Source of the DNA: Beta vulgaris subsp. vulgaris
Lineage: Eukaryota > Streptophyta > Magnoliopsida > Caryophyllales > Amaranthaceae
Length of the DNA: 64,000 nucleotides
Reading direction: 5' to 3'
Assembly: GCF_026745355.1 (NCBI RefSeq)
Contig: NC_079206.1
Location: forward strand, 27,650,117-27,714,116
Shown: in pieces, positions 21,044 to 31,400 of the stretch
Layout: the number at the start of each line of letters is the position of its first letter
Numbering within the stretch: position 1 is the first letter of the stretch
The notes under the pieces: model-generated
Seen by the model: only the letters and a program-made list of their open reading frames with translations
Told to the model about the DNA's origin: nothing
The model's database searches: none
Translations under genes and position numbers: made by a program

Positions 21044-24000
21044 TCACGGCCAAGATACAACAAAAGAACTAGGCGGCAGGAGGATCATTGTCCTCTTCGT
21101 CCTGGGCCTCTGCATCGTCCTCTCCCTCTTCATCCTCAGAGGATTCTTCAAAGACGGGAGGTTCTGCTCCAGTATGGTGGCCTTATGCAAGGCTTCTTGG
21201 AACTCCAGCCGACGAGCATATCTGGGGATATCCTCCTCTCGGCCATCATCCAAAAGCCTTCACCGCCCATTCTTTTGAGGTATCTATGACGTTGTTCATA
21301 GCCTCTTTGGCGCCAGCAACGGTGTCCGCAACCTCAGCACGAAGGGCTTGGTTCTTACCTTCAGGACGAGGTTCTCTTTATAGAAATCTGCAGCCATGGC
21401 ATGACTGAGTTCCTCTCGTCCGTCAGGGCCGTTCCAAAGATGCCCGTTCGTCTACATCTCCGTCAACCGAAGAAGGATAGACTTTGATCTGAGATTCCAG
21501 TTCGGCCGATCGCTTTTCCAAAGCAATCTTGGTTTGCTGATGCAGCACCTCTTGCTCGGACATAACAAACTGAGCATGGTCAGCGGCCGCCGTCACATCG
21601 CGGACGAGCTTTTTATTTTCTTTTCTGAGCTCCTTCGCCCCTGCGAGCAAAGAGCTGAAAGAAGAGGGAGGATATAAAAGTCAGGCCGGATGTTAGAAAA
21701 ATTTATAAATATCTTTAACTATGGAATTAGGGCGTCCAAAGGAAAGCTTACCTCGGCAGCAAGCTGAGACATGTAACCTACATGCCCAGACGATGCTCCT
21801 CTTAGCCCCTTAATATAAGGTTCAGGGAAACACTTGAAGAGCTCCGTCTTGAGCTTTTCCCGATCGGCTGATGACATCCTTCCGAAAGCCGGAGAAGATT
21901 CGTCATCAGAAAGAATAGGAGATCCATCAGCAGCTGGACCCTTCCCTTTATCTGAAAGGTTAGACTCGTCAGTACATCTGATGGGAATAACCACGGCCTG
22001 TTTGTTGGACGGACTCATCGGACGCCCGCCAACCCGTAGTGTTCTAACTACGTTTGAATAATAAGACTCACCAGAGGAACGGGAAGCCGTCCTATATGCA
22101 GTTGGCATCTGGCCAACCAGTTTGGCCACTGGTCCAGAAAAAGCGGACCGTCTGCAGCCGCGTCCGGCTGAGAAGATTGGCCTGCTTCGTCCAAAATGAC
22201 AACCTCGTCAGGTTGTGAGGCTGTGGATGCTCGGCAGGCCCAGCATAGGTCACCAGAGCCAGAGAGCCAATCTCTGCCGGCTCCTCCTTGGCCTCCTCTT
22301 TGGCCGGAATCTCGATCACGACCTTAGGAGCGGGCCATGTCGACTTCTTTTTCTTGGCGGTGAAGCCCTTTGCTTTCTTAGGGGGAGGAGCTTCACTAGT
22401 TCCCGCCGGCCGTTTCTTGGCTGCTGCCTTCTCGGCCAAAGCCCTAGATGTTGGGGCATTTTTCTGAAAAAAGAAATAACAAGTTAGAGATGAAGCTCGT
22501 CCTGAAGAAACCTTGTGATGCTCTCTCTCAGAAAAGCAAGGCGTCTGGGTTTCAGTAAGGACGACCTGCTCTTTGAAGAAGCAAGGCGTCCGGGTTTCAG
22601 TAAGGACGACCTGCTCTTTGAAGAAGCAAGGTGTCCGGGTTTCAGTAAGGACGATCTGCTCTTTGAAGAAGCAAGGCGTCCGGGTTTCAGTAAGGACGAT
22701 CTGCTCTTTGAAGAAGCAAAGCGTCCGGGTTTCAGTAAGGACGATCTGCTCTTTGAAGGAGCAAGGCGTCCAAAAGGTGTTCAAGACGGTTTTCCTTTCA
22801 AAGAAGCAAACCGTCCATTGCCCTGTCAGGACGCTCTCCTCTTTGAAGAAGCAAAGCGTCCAATAAAGGATGCAGGACGGCTTCCTCTTCGAAAAAAAAA
22901 AAAAAAAAATTTTACCAGTGTGTCGGCCCGCTTTTCAGCGCCCGACTTGCTGTATTCCTTCCAGAGATTGTCAGCAAATCTGGACGAGCTCATGTCTCCT
23001 ATCCAAGATTTTTTCAGCTTACTTCTGGCTGAATCTGCAAAAAGAAGAAATGTTAGACGAATGATAGTTTGGACGAGAAGCTTACTTGAAATATTCAGTA
23101 GTTATACCTCTGTCCTCGTCCTGCCGCAAACCGGCAGCGACTAAGAAGTTATCATGGTAGAACATCTCTTTAAAGGGGATCCAGTTGGACGGACCCTTGA
23201 AGGAGACGTTTTCTATGGAGTACTCCGAAATCCGGAAGTATTCCACCATCTCCTCAGCTGAGTTATTCTCTAACTCTAGATATGAAGCCATCCGTCCAGT
23301 GTTGGTATTGGCCCGGCTAAAATAGCGAAGCCTTTTAGCAACCGCTTTATCGAGAGCTTGGACGAATAAAAACTCACCCTTCCAAGAGTGCATCTTGGAT
23401 GTTTTGTCCCAGGACGTCAAGAATCCTTGACGATTACAAACGCTCAGCCAGCTTCCCTCAACTGTCCTGGGAACCCTTGAAACATAATGAATATGGGTGA
23501 AGGCGGCCAAAGAAGGGTCTTTCCCCTTTAGATTACAAACGGCCAAAAAAGTGAGGATGTTTTGCCAAGAATTGGGGGCAAGTTGATTGTGTCCTATGCC
23601 GTAGTAGTGAAGAACTTGGCTGATGAAGGGATGAAGAGGAAATCGCAAGCCGGCATCTAAGGCCAGGCGATAAACGGCAAAATGGCCCGAAGGGGCACTA
23701 AGTATGGTATCCTCCCGGCCGGGGAGAACGAATTGGTAACATGGCATGGGCATGGCCAAAGAGAAAGGTCTAAGGTCCGAACCTATTCGTCCTAGCCATG
23801 TATTGTCAGCCAAGATGAATCTAGGGTCAGAAAGGGGCCCTAGCCGTCGTCTTATTTCAGACGAGGTTGTTGATGGCTCCTCTGAGCCGCTAGCAGGATT
23901 TGACGAGCTGGTCGTCCTTGGCTCATCCAAGACCGTCCCGCGTATGGACGGGCTGGGAGCAGGAGAACCTCCAATTTCTTGTTCCTCCTGGACGTGTTCA

Positions 24001-24320
24001 GAGGGAGGACTCGGGTTTGCTGGACGAGCGCTCTGTACTTCGCGCTCACCCTCGTTGGGAATTCGTCCAGTAGATCCCTCCATTTCAGAGCTGTTTGCTC
24101 CTCGTCTGACACGAGCTGTTTGCTTAACGCGAGCCAGATTACCCTGCACAGGTAAAGACTGGGTCGTCTGACTTAGCCGGCCATGAGAAAAGAAAAAGAA
24201 TGCATGTCCGGCCAAGATGGGTCCAACTCTAGAAGATGCCGAAGAAGATAGGCCCTCTGTTCTAGGGCTAGTACCAACCCTTGAGCGGCCGGGTGTGTTC
24301 GATGAAGAAGACGAGCTCAT
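21044..24320 (-). CDS. Antisense gene inside the gypsy element, PF04195-like protein
   Basis: A multi-exon gene runs opposite to gag-pol. Exon 1 (23108-24320) encodes about 404 residues. It has a Ser-rich disordered start, then a domain with VYRLALDAGLRFPLHPF, YGIGHNQLAPNSW and ILTFLAVCNL. This is the pattern of the putative gypsy-type transposon family (PF04195). A donor (AGAG/GTATAAC) and acceptor (TTTTTGCAG) join exon 2 (22916-23034) in phase. A second intron contains a minisatellite. Exon 3 starts at 22463 with KNAPTSRALAEKAAAKKRP, a Lys-rich nuclear-type stretch. Later exons (21751-22129, with a frameshift near 22130; 21423-21654; to 21044) give a coiled coil such as ELRKENKKLV. The function of these proteins is unknown. 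Only the 3' half is clearly damaged. Confidence 0.72.
22515..22795. repeat. 45-bp minisatellite in an antisense intron
   Basis: About five to six head-to-tail copies of a 45-base unit that includes AAGGACGACCTGCTCTTTGA and GCGTCCGGGTTTCAGT. More diverged copies extend to about 22880. The unit is a multiple of three and lacks stops in several frames, so long artificial ORFs arise on both strands. Tandem repeats in the 3' region are common in Tat elements. Confidence 0.9.
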
Positions 24321-24545
24321 TTTCTTAAAATATGTGTTGAAAACAAAAGAGTGTTGAGAATATACCTGTAAAGGGAGTTCGGACGAGCGTCAAAGATGAC
24401 TTGAGACCTCGGACGAGCAAAGTAGCAATTACACGAACTTGACGGGAGTAATTCTTCTCTCTAAAAATTCAGTAAAAACTTGCAGTCTCTCTCTCTAGAA
24501 AATTTCTCAACGATGTTAAAATGACTCCAGAGCGACTAAGGCACA

Positions 24546-24553
24546 TATTTATA
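24546..24553 (-). promoter_or_regulatory. TATA box for the antisense gene
   Basis: On the minus strand the sequence is CTCTATAAATATG, about 226 bases upstream of the antisense ATG at 24320. The leader between is CT/AG-rich (TCTCTCTCTAGA), similar to the LTR leader. Its place just inside the 3' LTR suggests a separate promoter for the antisense transcript. Confidence 0.6.
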
Positions 24554-24735
24554 GAGGGTGAAAATGACCTCCTCATCCGGTGAAAAGTAACCGTTGTGCC
24601 AAGGTTGACCTATGGAGACCGGCAAAATCGCGCTCTTTTTTGAATGAAGGGAAGGGCAGTTTCAGGTCGGTTAAAAGAGGAAGATTAACCGTCTTGGCGC
24701 CCAAAAGATAATAACTCCCTCTTTTAAGGGGCAAA

Positions 24736-25365
24736 TGTTGTAGCCTAAAAAAATCAACGGCTATCGTGCTGCCACGTGGCCCCATCGGAGCCTTACATGT
24801 GTGCATGCATGCAGAGAGGTAAAAGTACAAAAGGTCTGGAAGTGGCAGGCCTAAAGTATGTTTCTCTGAAAAAAATGTACTAGAGGTCCCTCTTCTGGCC
24901 TAAAAATTGTACTTAGGCCCATAAAAATAATCTACACCTTTTTATGAAAGTGAGGTGTGCTGACAATCAATTACTGCCGCGTGTCCTGCTACCTTGATTA
25001 GCCAATCAGATGTCCCAATTAGGGTGACATCAAGGCACATCAGTCATTTCAAACAGTATAAATAGTCCTTGATTTCAGGGTGAAAGGTACGTTTTTCAGA
25101 GCATAGTACTGTTACTCTGTCATAAATTCTTCTCTCTCTCTCTCTACTTTCTCTCTCTAAAAAGTTCCTTTACATCCCTCATATCTGACTTAAGCTTCGG
25201 AGGGGGAAATACCACCCAAACCTCCAGGGTGGGTCCCTTTTGTGCAGGTTGCTGGTCAGGAGTTTGCTTCGGGATTTGGATCAATTATTGTTGCACAAGT
25301 CTCCAATTATAAGAACCCATCTTTGGGAGTGTGATATAAGTTTGCTAGTTTTATAGAGCATAACA
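24736..25365 (+). repeat. 3' LTR of the gypsy element
   Basis: Same ends as the 5' LTR, with its TATAAATA at 25057-25064. It is preceded by a purine-rich AAGGGGCAAA that probably serves as polypurine tract. The CAGTT duplication follows directly. Confidence 0.95.
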
Positions 25366-25370
25366 CAGTT

Positions 25371-26306
25371 CATCCACATGCTGTCCCCCATATGCTGGCA
25401 CATTTAAATTCCATCTTGTTTTCCGGTAATGTCCTAGTTTTATCTGAGAACACATTTAATTTGCCCCAGGTCCTCATTTATATTTAGGGCTCTGCATTGA
25501 AAAGCTGTATTTGAGGCACTATCGTACATGGCCGTATCTTGATTCATGAAGTAAGCCTGACCAACCCGTACAAGCTCCATGGATATATAGAGTGAAATAG
25601 GAATCATAATCTGAAAGACAATAACTGCCATGAGGAAGGTGAAGAATATTTCCATGCCTATGCCATAGTAGTTATAATCTCTTGGTGGACCATTATTGTA
25701 GTCCTTTTTCCTGTAAAACTGTGTTTCATTCACTTCATCCATGTGACGCCTCAGCCAAATACTGAATAGGGTGGATACTACGGTGCATAGAGCAATAAGA
25801 AATAAGGAAAGAAAAATGATCTCTTGATTCATTTGTGTCTCAAGTCGGCTTCTCTTAGACGGAGCTCCTGCATTATTTAGCATAGCTTTTGTTTCGTGGC
25901 CTGCATATACCACCACCCCAATAGCCCAATCAGTGTTCTTCAGCTCACAACCACGTAGAACAATATTAGAAGGCCCTACAGACATCCTCTTCCCATCAAC
26001 CTCCATGGTTCCCTGGAATCCATATACATTTCTATTAGGCTTGTCACACTTGATTAAGCCACCAAATTTCTCCTTTTCAGGGTTCTTTGAAAGAGTTTCC
26101 TGTTTGGCATGCCGCGTTTTCAAATTTGACTCCCCATCCAGATTTATGGTCTGCACATAAGCAACCCCAGTTGGGTCGCTGGTTGACAGCACTACTATAT
26201 CACAAGGAAGAGTTTCATTAGAAGAAACCTTTATCACTTCACCAACTTGAACATCCTTCCATTTTTTAAACTCAAACTTATCATTAAACATAGAAATTGG
26301 TTTCAA
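25371..26306 (-). pseudogene. P4-ATPase (ALA1-like phospholipid flippase) fragment
   Basis: The 288-codon frame matches the middle of plant ALA1-type flippases, which move aminophospholipids across membranes. It covers the actuator domain (NLDGESNLKTRHAKQET, the DGES dephosphorylation loop) and transmembrane helices 3-4 (IPISLYISMELVR with the P4 family PISL motif). It then reaches ALNINEDLGQIK. Just after this the phosphorylation loop should read DKTGT. Instead a 1-base loss shifts the frame, and the motif in the shifted frame reads DKTRT, with Gly changed to Arg. ENKMEF follows before homology fades at about 25385, next to the gypsy insertion site. The N-terminus, nucleotide-binding domain and later helices are absent. 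Confidence 0.85.
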
Positions 26307-26394
26307 GGTAATTGTTTAGTTGCCTAATGTTGTTCGGTAATTAAACATCTCATCTGTTTGACCGATATTTTTCTGTCCATTTTACTTGGCGCAG

Positions 26395-26550
26395 ACTGGA
26401 AGCCAGGTAGTGTACTCAAAGTATGCGGGGACTGAGTTGGAGTTTAATGGGTCAAACCATCTGTTAATGAAGGAAGGTGACATTGTTGGCATCCTGGAGG
26501 CAGATGATATCAAGGAACTTAAGCCTATGAATGAGAGAGTCCTCATTAAG
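26395..26550 (+). pseudogene. CPN20: Single exon of chloroplast co-chaperonin Cpn20
   Basis: A 52-codon exon between an acceptor (GGCGCAG) and a possible donor (AAG/GTCAAT). It encodes TGSQVVYSKYAGTELEFNG, LMKEGDIVGILEADDIKEL and PMNERVLIK. This is the end of the first and start of the second GroES-like domain of the 20-kDa chloroplast co-chaperonin. Cpn20 partners Cpn60 in protein folding; no other Cpn20 exons are present nearby. Both exon ends are in phase 0. It is best read as a captured exon rather than a gene. Confidence 0.8.
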
Positions 26551-26861
26551 GTCAATCTGCTTAGTGTTATATGGTTTCTGTTTATACATGTGATATCATC
26601 CCTTGGCTAATTACTTAAATCACCTGCTGTATTCCCTATTTGATTATTATGCATATTTGCTTAGAAAGACTTTATTTGCAATACAAGTAAACACACGGCT
26701 TTGGCTTAATTGTTAATGTGAAGTTTATTAGATTCAACATGGTTGTATTGATATGCTTAATTGGAAAATGACTTGTGATGTACTTCTGATAAGTTATTGA
26801 TTAATTGAGTTGAGCGTGATTTAGGAATTGAAATGAAAGCTAATACATATGTTGTGTACAG

Positions 26862-26945
26862 GCTGCCAGTTTTGGAGGAACAAACATTGATCCAACAGCC
26901 TGGGAAGACAAAAAGAAAGCTGGCGAATCTCGTTTTCCTGCTCAG
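26862..26945 (+). pseudogene. Single exon of a DCD-domain (B2-like) gene
   Basis: A 28-codon exon bounded by TGTACAG and AG/GTACATT. It encodes ASFGGTNIDPTAWEDKK and GESRFPAQ, the hallmark of the plant DCD (development and cell death) domain. Its start is in phase 0, matching the end of the Cpn20 exon upstream, so a transcript could join the two in frame. The rest of the DCD domain is absent downstream to 27095. Confidence 0.75.
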
Positions 26946-27095
26946 GTACATTAGGAATCTCTGCCTCCTGTCTGCAAGTTTGTTGTTTCTTTGCTCAATT
27001 TCACATATATAACAGGATCTTGCAACACTTGTGATGCATTTGCTTCACCTAAGTTTTACTGATCATGAACTTAGGAGTTTTTTGCTGGTTGCTCT

Positions 27096-27464
27096 CTAAT
27101 CAATATCTTCAGTAGTGGCATTACTATCATTGCTCATACCATTGTTTTTCATCCTTGTAAAAATTCTTATCGAGCTCAGACGTTTATTATTATTATGATC
27201 ATTAGTACAATCTTGATTGAGTAGTTCTGATGCATCATCTTCTGAACATCCATGGTATATTCCCCTTCCCAAGACATTGTTGAAGCTCAAATAGCGGGTG
27301 TAACGTCGCATAGTTGGAGGAGTCCGGAGGGTCGATATCGAAGCTAAGCTCCATTGGCTGAGCTTATAAGTTGATGTGATTAATAGAAAATTAAGCTTCT
27401 TAACAGCTTTTCTAAGTTTGTTTAACAGTGAATATTTCTTGGCAGCATATTCATGAGGATTCAT
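27096..27464 (-). CDS. Small DUF761-like protein, C-terminus cut short
   Basis: A 122-residue frame begins MNPHEYAAKKYSLLNKLRKAVKKLNFLL and continues with a basic middle (RRYTRYLSFNN). It ends NATTEDID and a TAG. Small plant proteins of the DUF761 or cotton-fibre-protein type share the N-terminal pattern and have EDID followed by a conserved (K/Q)RAEMFI tail. Here the stop falls exactly at that Lys/Gln codon, one more Arg-Ala pair is still legible, and then homology ends. The fragment boundary and its place beside other gene fragments suggest capture. It may still be expressed; family assignment is from memory and moderate. Between 27465 and 27900 no gene is seen. Confidence 0.45.
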   Translation of the reverse strand: MNPHEYAAKKYSLLNKLRKAVKKLNFLLITSTYKLSQWSLASISTLRTPPTMRRYTRYLSFNNVLGRGIYHGCSEDDASELLNQDCTNDHNNNKRLSSIRIFTRMKNNGMSNDSNATTEDID

Positions 27465-27899
27465 TTTGTTGCTTTGAAATAAGTATGGAAGTTATTATTG
27501 GTGTACAAGTTAAGAAGTGGTAGGATATATATAGTGTTAACAGTTAAGTAAGAGAGAAAATTGTGAAGAAAGTTACTCGGTTTAAATGAGGGAAGCGTGT
27601 TGAAATTGATTAATGACTTGTGAAAGATAATAACATGAACTTAGATTAAAGGGGGGATTTACATGAAGCTGATTAAAGTGAACGTTAAGAAACAAAGGTT
27701 TGGTTTGCATTAAATGAAGCTGATTAATTTCTTATAATTTTTGGAGTTTTGATGTTTTTTAGTTTGAATTACTCTTCGTTCATTCTTTGTGCGATTTTTA
27801 TTGTTTGCATGATAAATTTATGTTGATTTTTGTGCGACTTTCGGAGTTTTGATTTTTTTTTTAGGTTTATTTTTGAATTAATAATTTGTAATTGTGTTA

Positions 27900-28400
27900 A
27901 TCCTGTGATGATATAGTATATTTTGACATGATATAGTTTATTTTGTGTATATACAGTGTATTGTAATTGTACTACTTTTTATTAGAATTGAAATGATAGT
28001 GTATTTTGAAATGATATAGTGTGTTTGGATATGATATAGTGTATACTAAAATGAAATATTGTGTTTTTGGATAGTGTATATTGATATGATATAGTTTGTT
28101 TTGACATTATAGTGTATTTTCTGATGATATAGTGTATTTTGATATGATATAATGTATTTTGTGATGATATAGTGTATTTTGAAATGATAGTGTTGCTGTG
28201 ATAGTTCTTTGACAGTGTTTTGGATATGATAGTGTATATTGACATCATATAGTGTGTTTTGACTTTATAGTGTAATTTTGAGATGATATAGTGTATTTTT
28301 ACATGATATTATGTTAGTGTTGTGTTAGTGTTTTTGGCTATGATAGAGTATGTTTTGACATTATATAGTGTGTTTTAGGATGATATAATGTATGTTCTCT
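27900..28400 (+). repeat. GATATAGTGT motif array, left flank
   Basis: About 20 loose copies of ATGATATAGTGTATTTTG spaced 15-25 bases apart, all in plus orientation. The array ends at the TTGCAG acceptor of the Ulp1 gene's first recognised exon, so it sits in an intron or leader of that gene. Confidence 0.85.
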
Positions 28401-28421
28401 ACAATTTTTTTTTGTTGCAGA

Positions 28422-31400
28422 GCACGTTGGACAACAGGATGGAAGAAGTGATGCTTCTAATCCTGGTGTTAGTGAAGGAATTCATTCTGGTAAAGTTCCT
28501 GGTAATGAAGGAACTAATGCTGGTAATCCTATTGTAACAAAAGAACTAGCAAAAAGCAAGAAGAAGGTAAAAGGTGTAGCTCAGAAGATACCTTGCAAGC
28601 TCTGAAGAAGAGGAAAATATCCACTGATGCTCATGGAAAGACGGTAAACCCGTTCAAAACTAGCTGCTGTGGTAAAAGGCTTTGTGAGTTGAATAAAGCT
28701 TTTAGTTTTGAACAGAAAAAGGCTGTTACTGAAATTGGTTTTGGATCTTTGTTGGATTTAAAGATTTCCATGACTAATAATTCTTTGATTGGATGGTTGG
28801 TGGAGAGGTTTAATGGTGGTTCCGGCATGTTTAATATTGGTTATGGAAAGGAGTTTAGGATTAACCAATTTGATGTGTATGATGTGCTTTAGTTCCCTCT
28901 AGTTGAAGGAGAGGATACGGTGGATGTATCTAGGGGACCTAATGCGGAGAATCCGCATTTTGAGTTGAAAGCAAGTTGGAGGGAGTACTTTGGAGTTGAT
29001 CGGGAGAAAGGGCATATTCTTTTGAATGTTGTTTATTATATGTTAAAGAAGTTAGTTGATGGTTGGGAGGTTTTTAAAAAGCGTTATGTGTTATTTGCCG
29101 TTTCTTCTTTTTTAGCTCCAGTTGCAAATAACACACTGGATTTGAGGCTTGTTCTTGCTGTAAATGAGGTTCGGTGAATTCCTCGTTTGAATTAGTGTAA
29201 ATATATTTTAGGTAGGTTGATGTATGCAAATGTTTTGTTCAAGAATTCACTGTGCTCTAAAGGTGTTCGGGGGCATTATACTGGTTGTATAATTTTGTTG
29301 CAGTTAATTTACTTCCATCACCTATAGATTGGTTATGGGGTGCCTCCAACTCGACTGTCTCTGTTGGCTCATTGGGATAATGAGTCAATTGCCAAGAGAA
29401 TTCGTCGTGAAGTATTATGTGATAAGTTTGGCAGTGGTTTGCTTGATGAAACTTATCCAATAAGTGCTAAGTTTTACTTCACTGATGATGGGCAAGTTAA
29501 TTTCAGCCGGTTCAAAAAAAATTGAAGTTCAATATGTACCACGTCATGTATTGAGTGATAATACAAAAAGTGGTGGAAGTAGTGGTAGTGATGTACCAAA
29601 GAAGGCTGCGCCCAAGAGGAAGGTGAAGGGAAAGCTTCATATTCAGTTTGAGCTTCCACCAGGAAGTCTCACTGATGAAAAATTACTGCTCAAGCTAGAG
29701 ATGTAAGTTCAAATTTTTGATATAGTAGAGTTTTGAGTTATATAGTCTATTATATGTGATATAGTGTTTTATGTGATGTGTTATGTGATACTGGTATGTG
29801 ATATTATTTTTATTTGATACAGTGGTGTTGTATTTGATATATGGTGTATGTGATATAGTGTGACTATAGTGTTACTTGTGTAAAAATTAGAATAATTTAA
29901 TATAGTGTATTTATTTTAGATTGATATAGTGTTGCTCTATATAATGTGTATGTATGTGGTATATGTGTGGTTTTAATATTTGATAGTTGTAAAAATTGAA
30001 TAATGTACCGTTTTGATATAGTGTAGTTTTGAATGATATAGTGTATGTGTTTCTGTTTTAATATAGTGGTGTTATTTTCATATAGTTTGTGTTATTTTCA
30101 TATAATTAGTCTTTTTTGTTATATAGTGTATTTTTAGTGTTTACATATAGAGTATTACAAATTAGTAATTTGTTTTGATTTTTTAGAGCTTCATGCTATG
30201 GGTTGTTGTGGAAGAGGGATTTGGAACTGTCTCTCATTGTCACATAGATTCGTTAAAGAGTTTGAAGGACTCTTATGTGGCTGACAATCCTCCTTCTGAT
30301 AATCCTTCCCAAGTTGATCTTGACAAAATTTTGTCAAGTTCAATTTATCAGAAGTACTTTGATGAAATGGTAGCAATTGCATATGCTGTGAAGGATTTGC
30401 CAGCTGGTTGGGAAGAGGTGTCTAATCCTTCTACTACTGCGTTCCCTAACTTTATAGTGACTCAAATGAGTAAGAAGACCAATGACTTCTACTACTGCGT
30501 TTCCTAGCTTTATAGTGACTCAAATGAGTCAGAAGGCCAATGATATCATCAACAATGTTTTTTATGATGCAAGTGACGAAATGTCTGTGGAGAAAAATAC
30601 ATGGACTGTTTTCCAAAATGCTTTGTCTAAGGGTCTAGCCAAGTCAACTCTAAGGGCGGATGAATATACAGCTGAGGGTCCTTTCACTCATCTTTCTAAG
30701 ATGATGAAATTTTTGAAGATGTGATGCAAGATCTCCCAATATCTTTAAGGGAGGCTGTTGATTATTGTTCTGAAAATCAACATCCTTTAGATGGAGGTAA
30801 ATTTTGAATGAAATTTGTTTAATGTATTGTTTTATTGAAAATATTCTTACAATTTGTGTGTTATTGCAGTGAAGAGATCTTTCAGCTAGATGAATGTTCT
30901 TCTCTATACTCGAGTGAGATTTTGACGATTGCTACTGAGACTGAGATGTTTGAATCAGTTTTAGATAATTGGGCAAGAATGTTGAATATAATAAACTCGG
31001 TCTCTCTTCTCCTCGAAAAAAGTTTTACTTTAGTTCTTCTCAGGGTGTAAGAACTTTTTGTAATATATTTTTATGTTGTTGAATTATTCTTTATCTTTTC
31101 ATGTATTATTCATCATAATATGAGTTCTTATGTTGCAGGCTACATTATTCCATGTGCTTGAAGATGAAACTGATGCTAAACGCATTGATGATTTGATCAC
31201 ATGTTGGAAGTTTCAACTTGAAGACTTGGATGCTGGTGTTGAATTGGTGAGACAAATTCTGTTTTTGAAATTATGATGAAAGTATTTCTTATTATAAATT
31301 GACAAATATATAGTGTGTTTGTATATGATATAGTACTTTTAGATATTATATAGTGGATTTATTTATGATATAGTGTGTTTCTTTTTTATAGTGTTTTTTT

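Larger units (their letters stand above)
13743..25365 (+). mobile_element. Ty3/gypsy retrotransposon, Tat lineage, complete but decayed
   Basis: An 11.6-kb element is bounded by near-identical LTRs (13743-14374 and 24736-25365) and the 5-bp duplication CAGTT (13738-13742 and 25366-25370). The order on the plus strand is primer-binding site, gag, protease, reverse transcriptase with RNase H, a second plant-type RNase H, and integrase. The second RNase H and the TGGCGCC-type primer site point to the Tat lineage. A long 3' region (20124-24735) carries an antisense gene, as in Retand- and Grande-like elements. The sense genes are broken by many frameshifts and stops, so this copy cannot move by itself. 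Confidence 0.93.

Noticed and set aside
22515..22880. Possible CRISPR-like array
   Set aside because: The units are directly tandem with no unique spacers, and this is a plant retrotransposon.
22515..23144. Plus-strand ORFs of 209 and 97 codons with 15-residue repeats
   Set aside because: They arise from the 45-bp minisatellite and lie in an intron of the antisense gene.
23746..24171. Plus-strand 141-codon ORF in the gypsy 3' region
   Set aside because: It is antisense to the disordered start of the better supported minus-strand gene.
26386..26610. A complete Cpn20 gene
   Set aside because: Only one exon is recognisable; transit peptide and the remaining GroES domains are missing within several kb.
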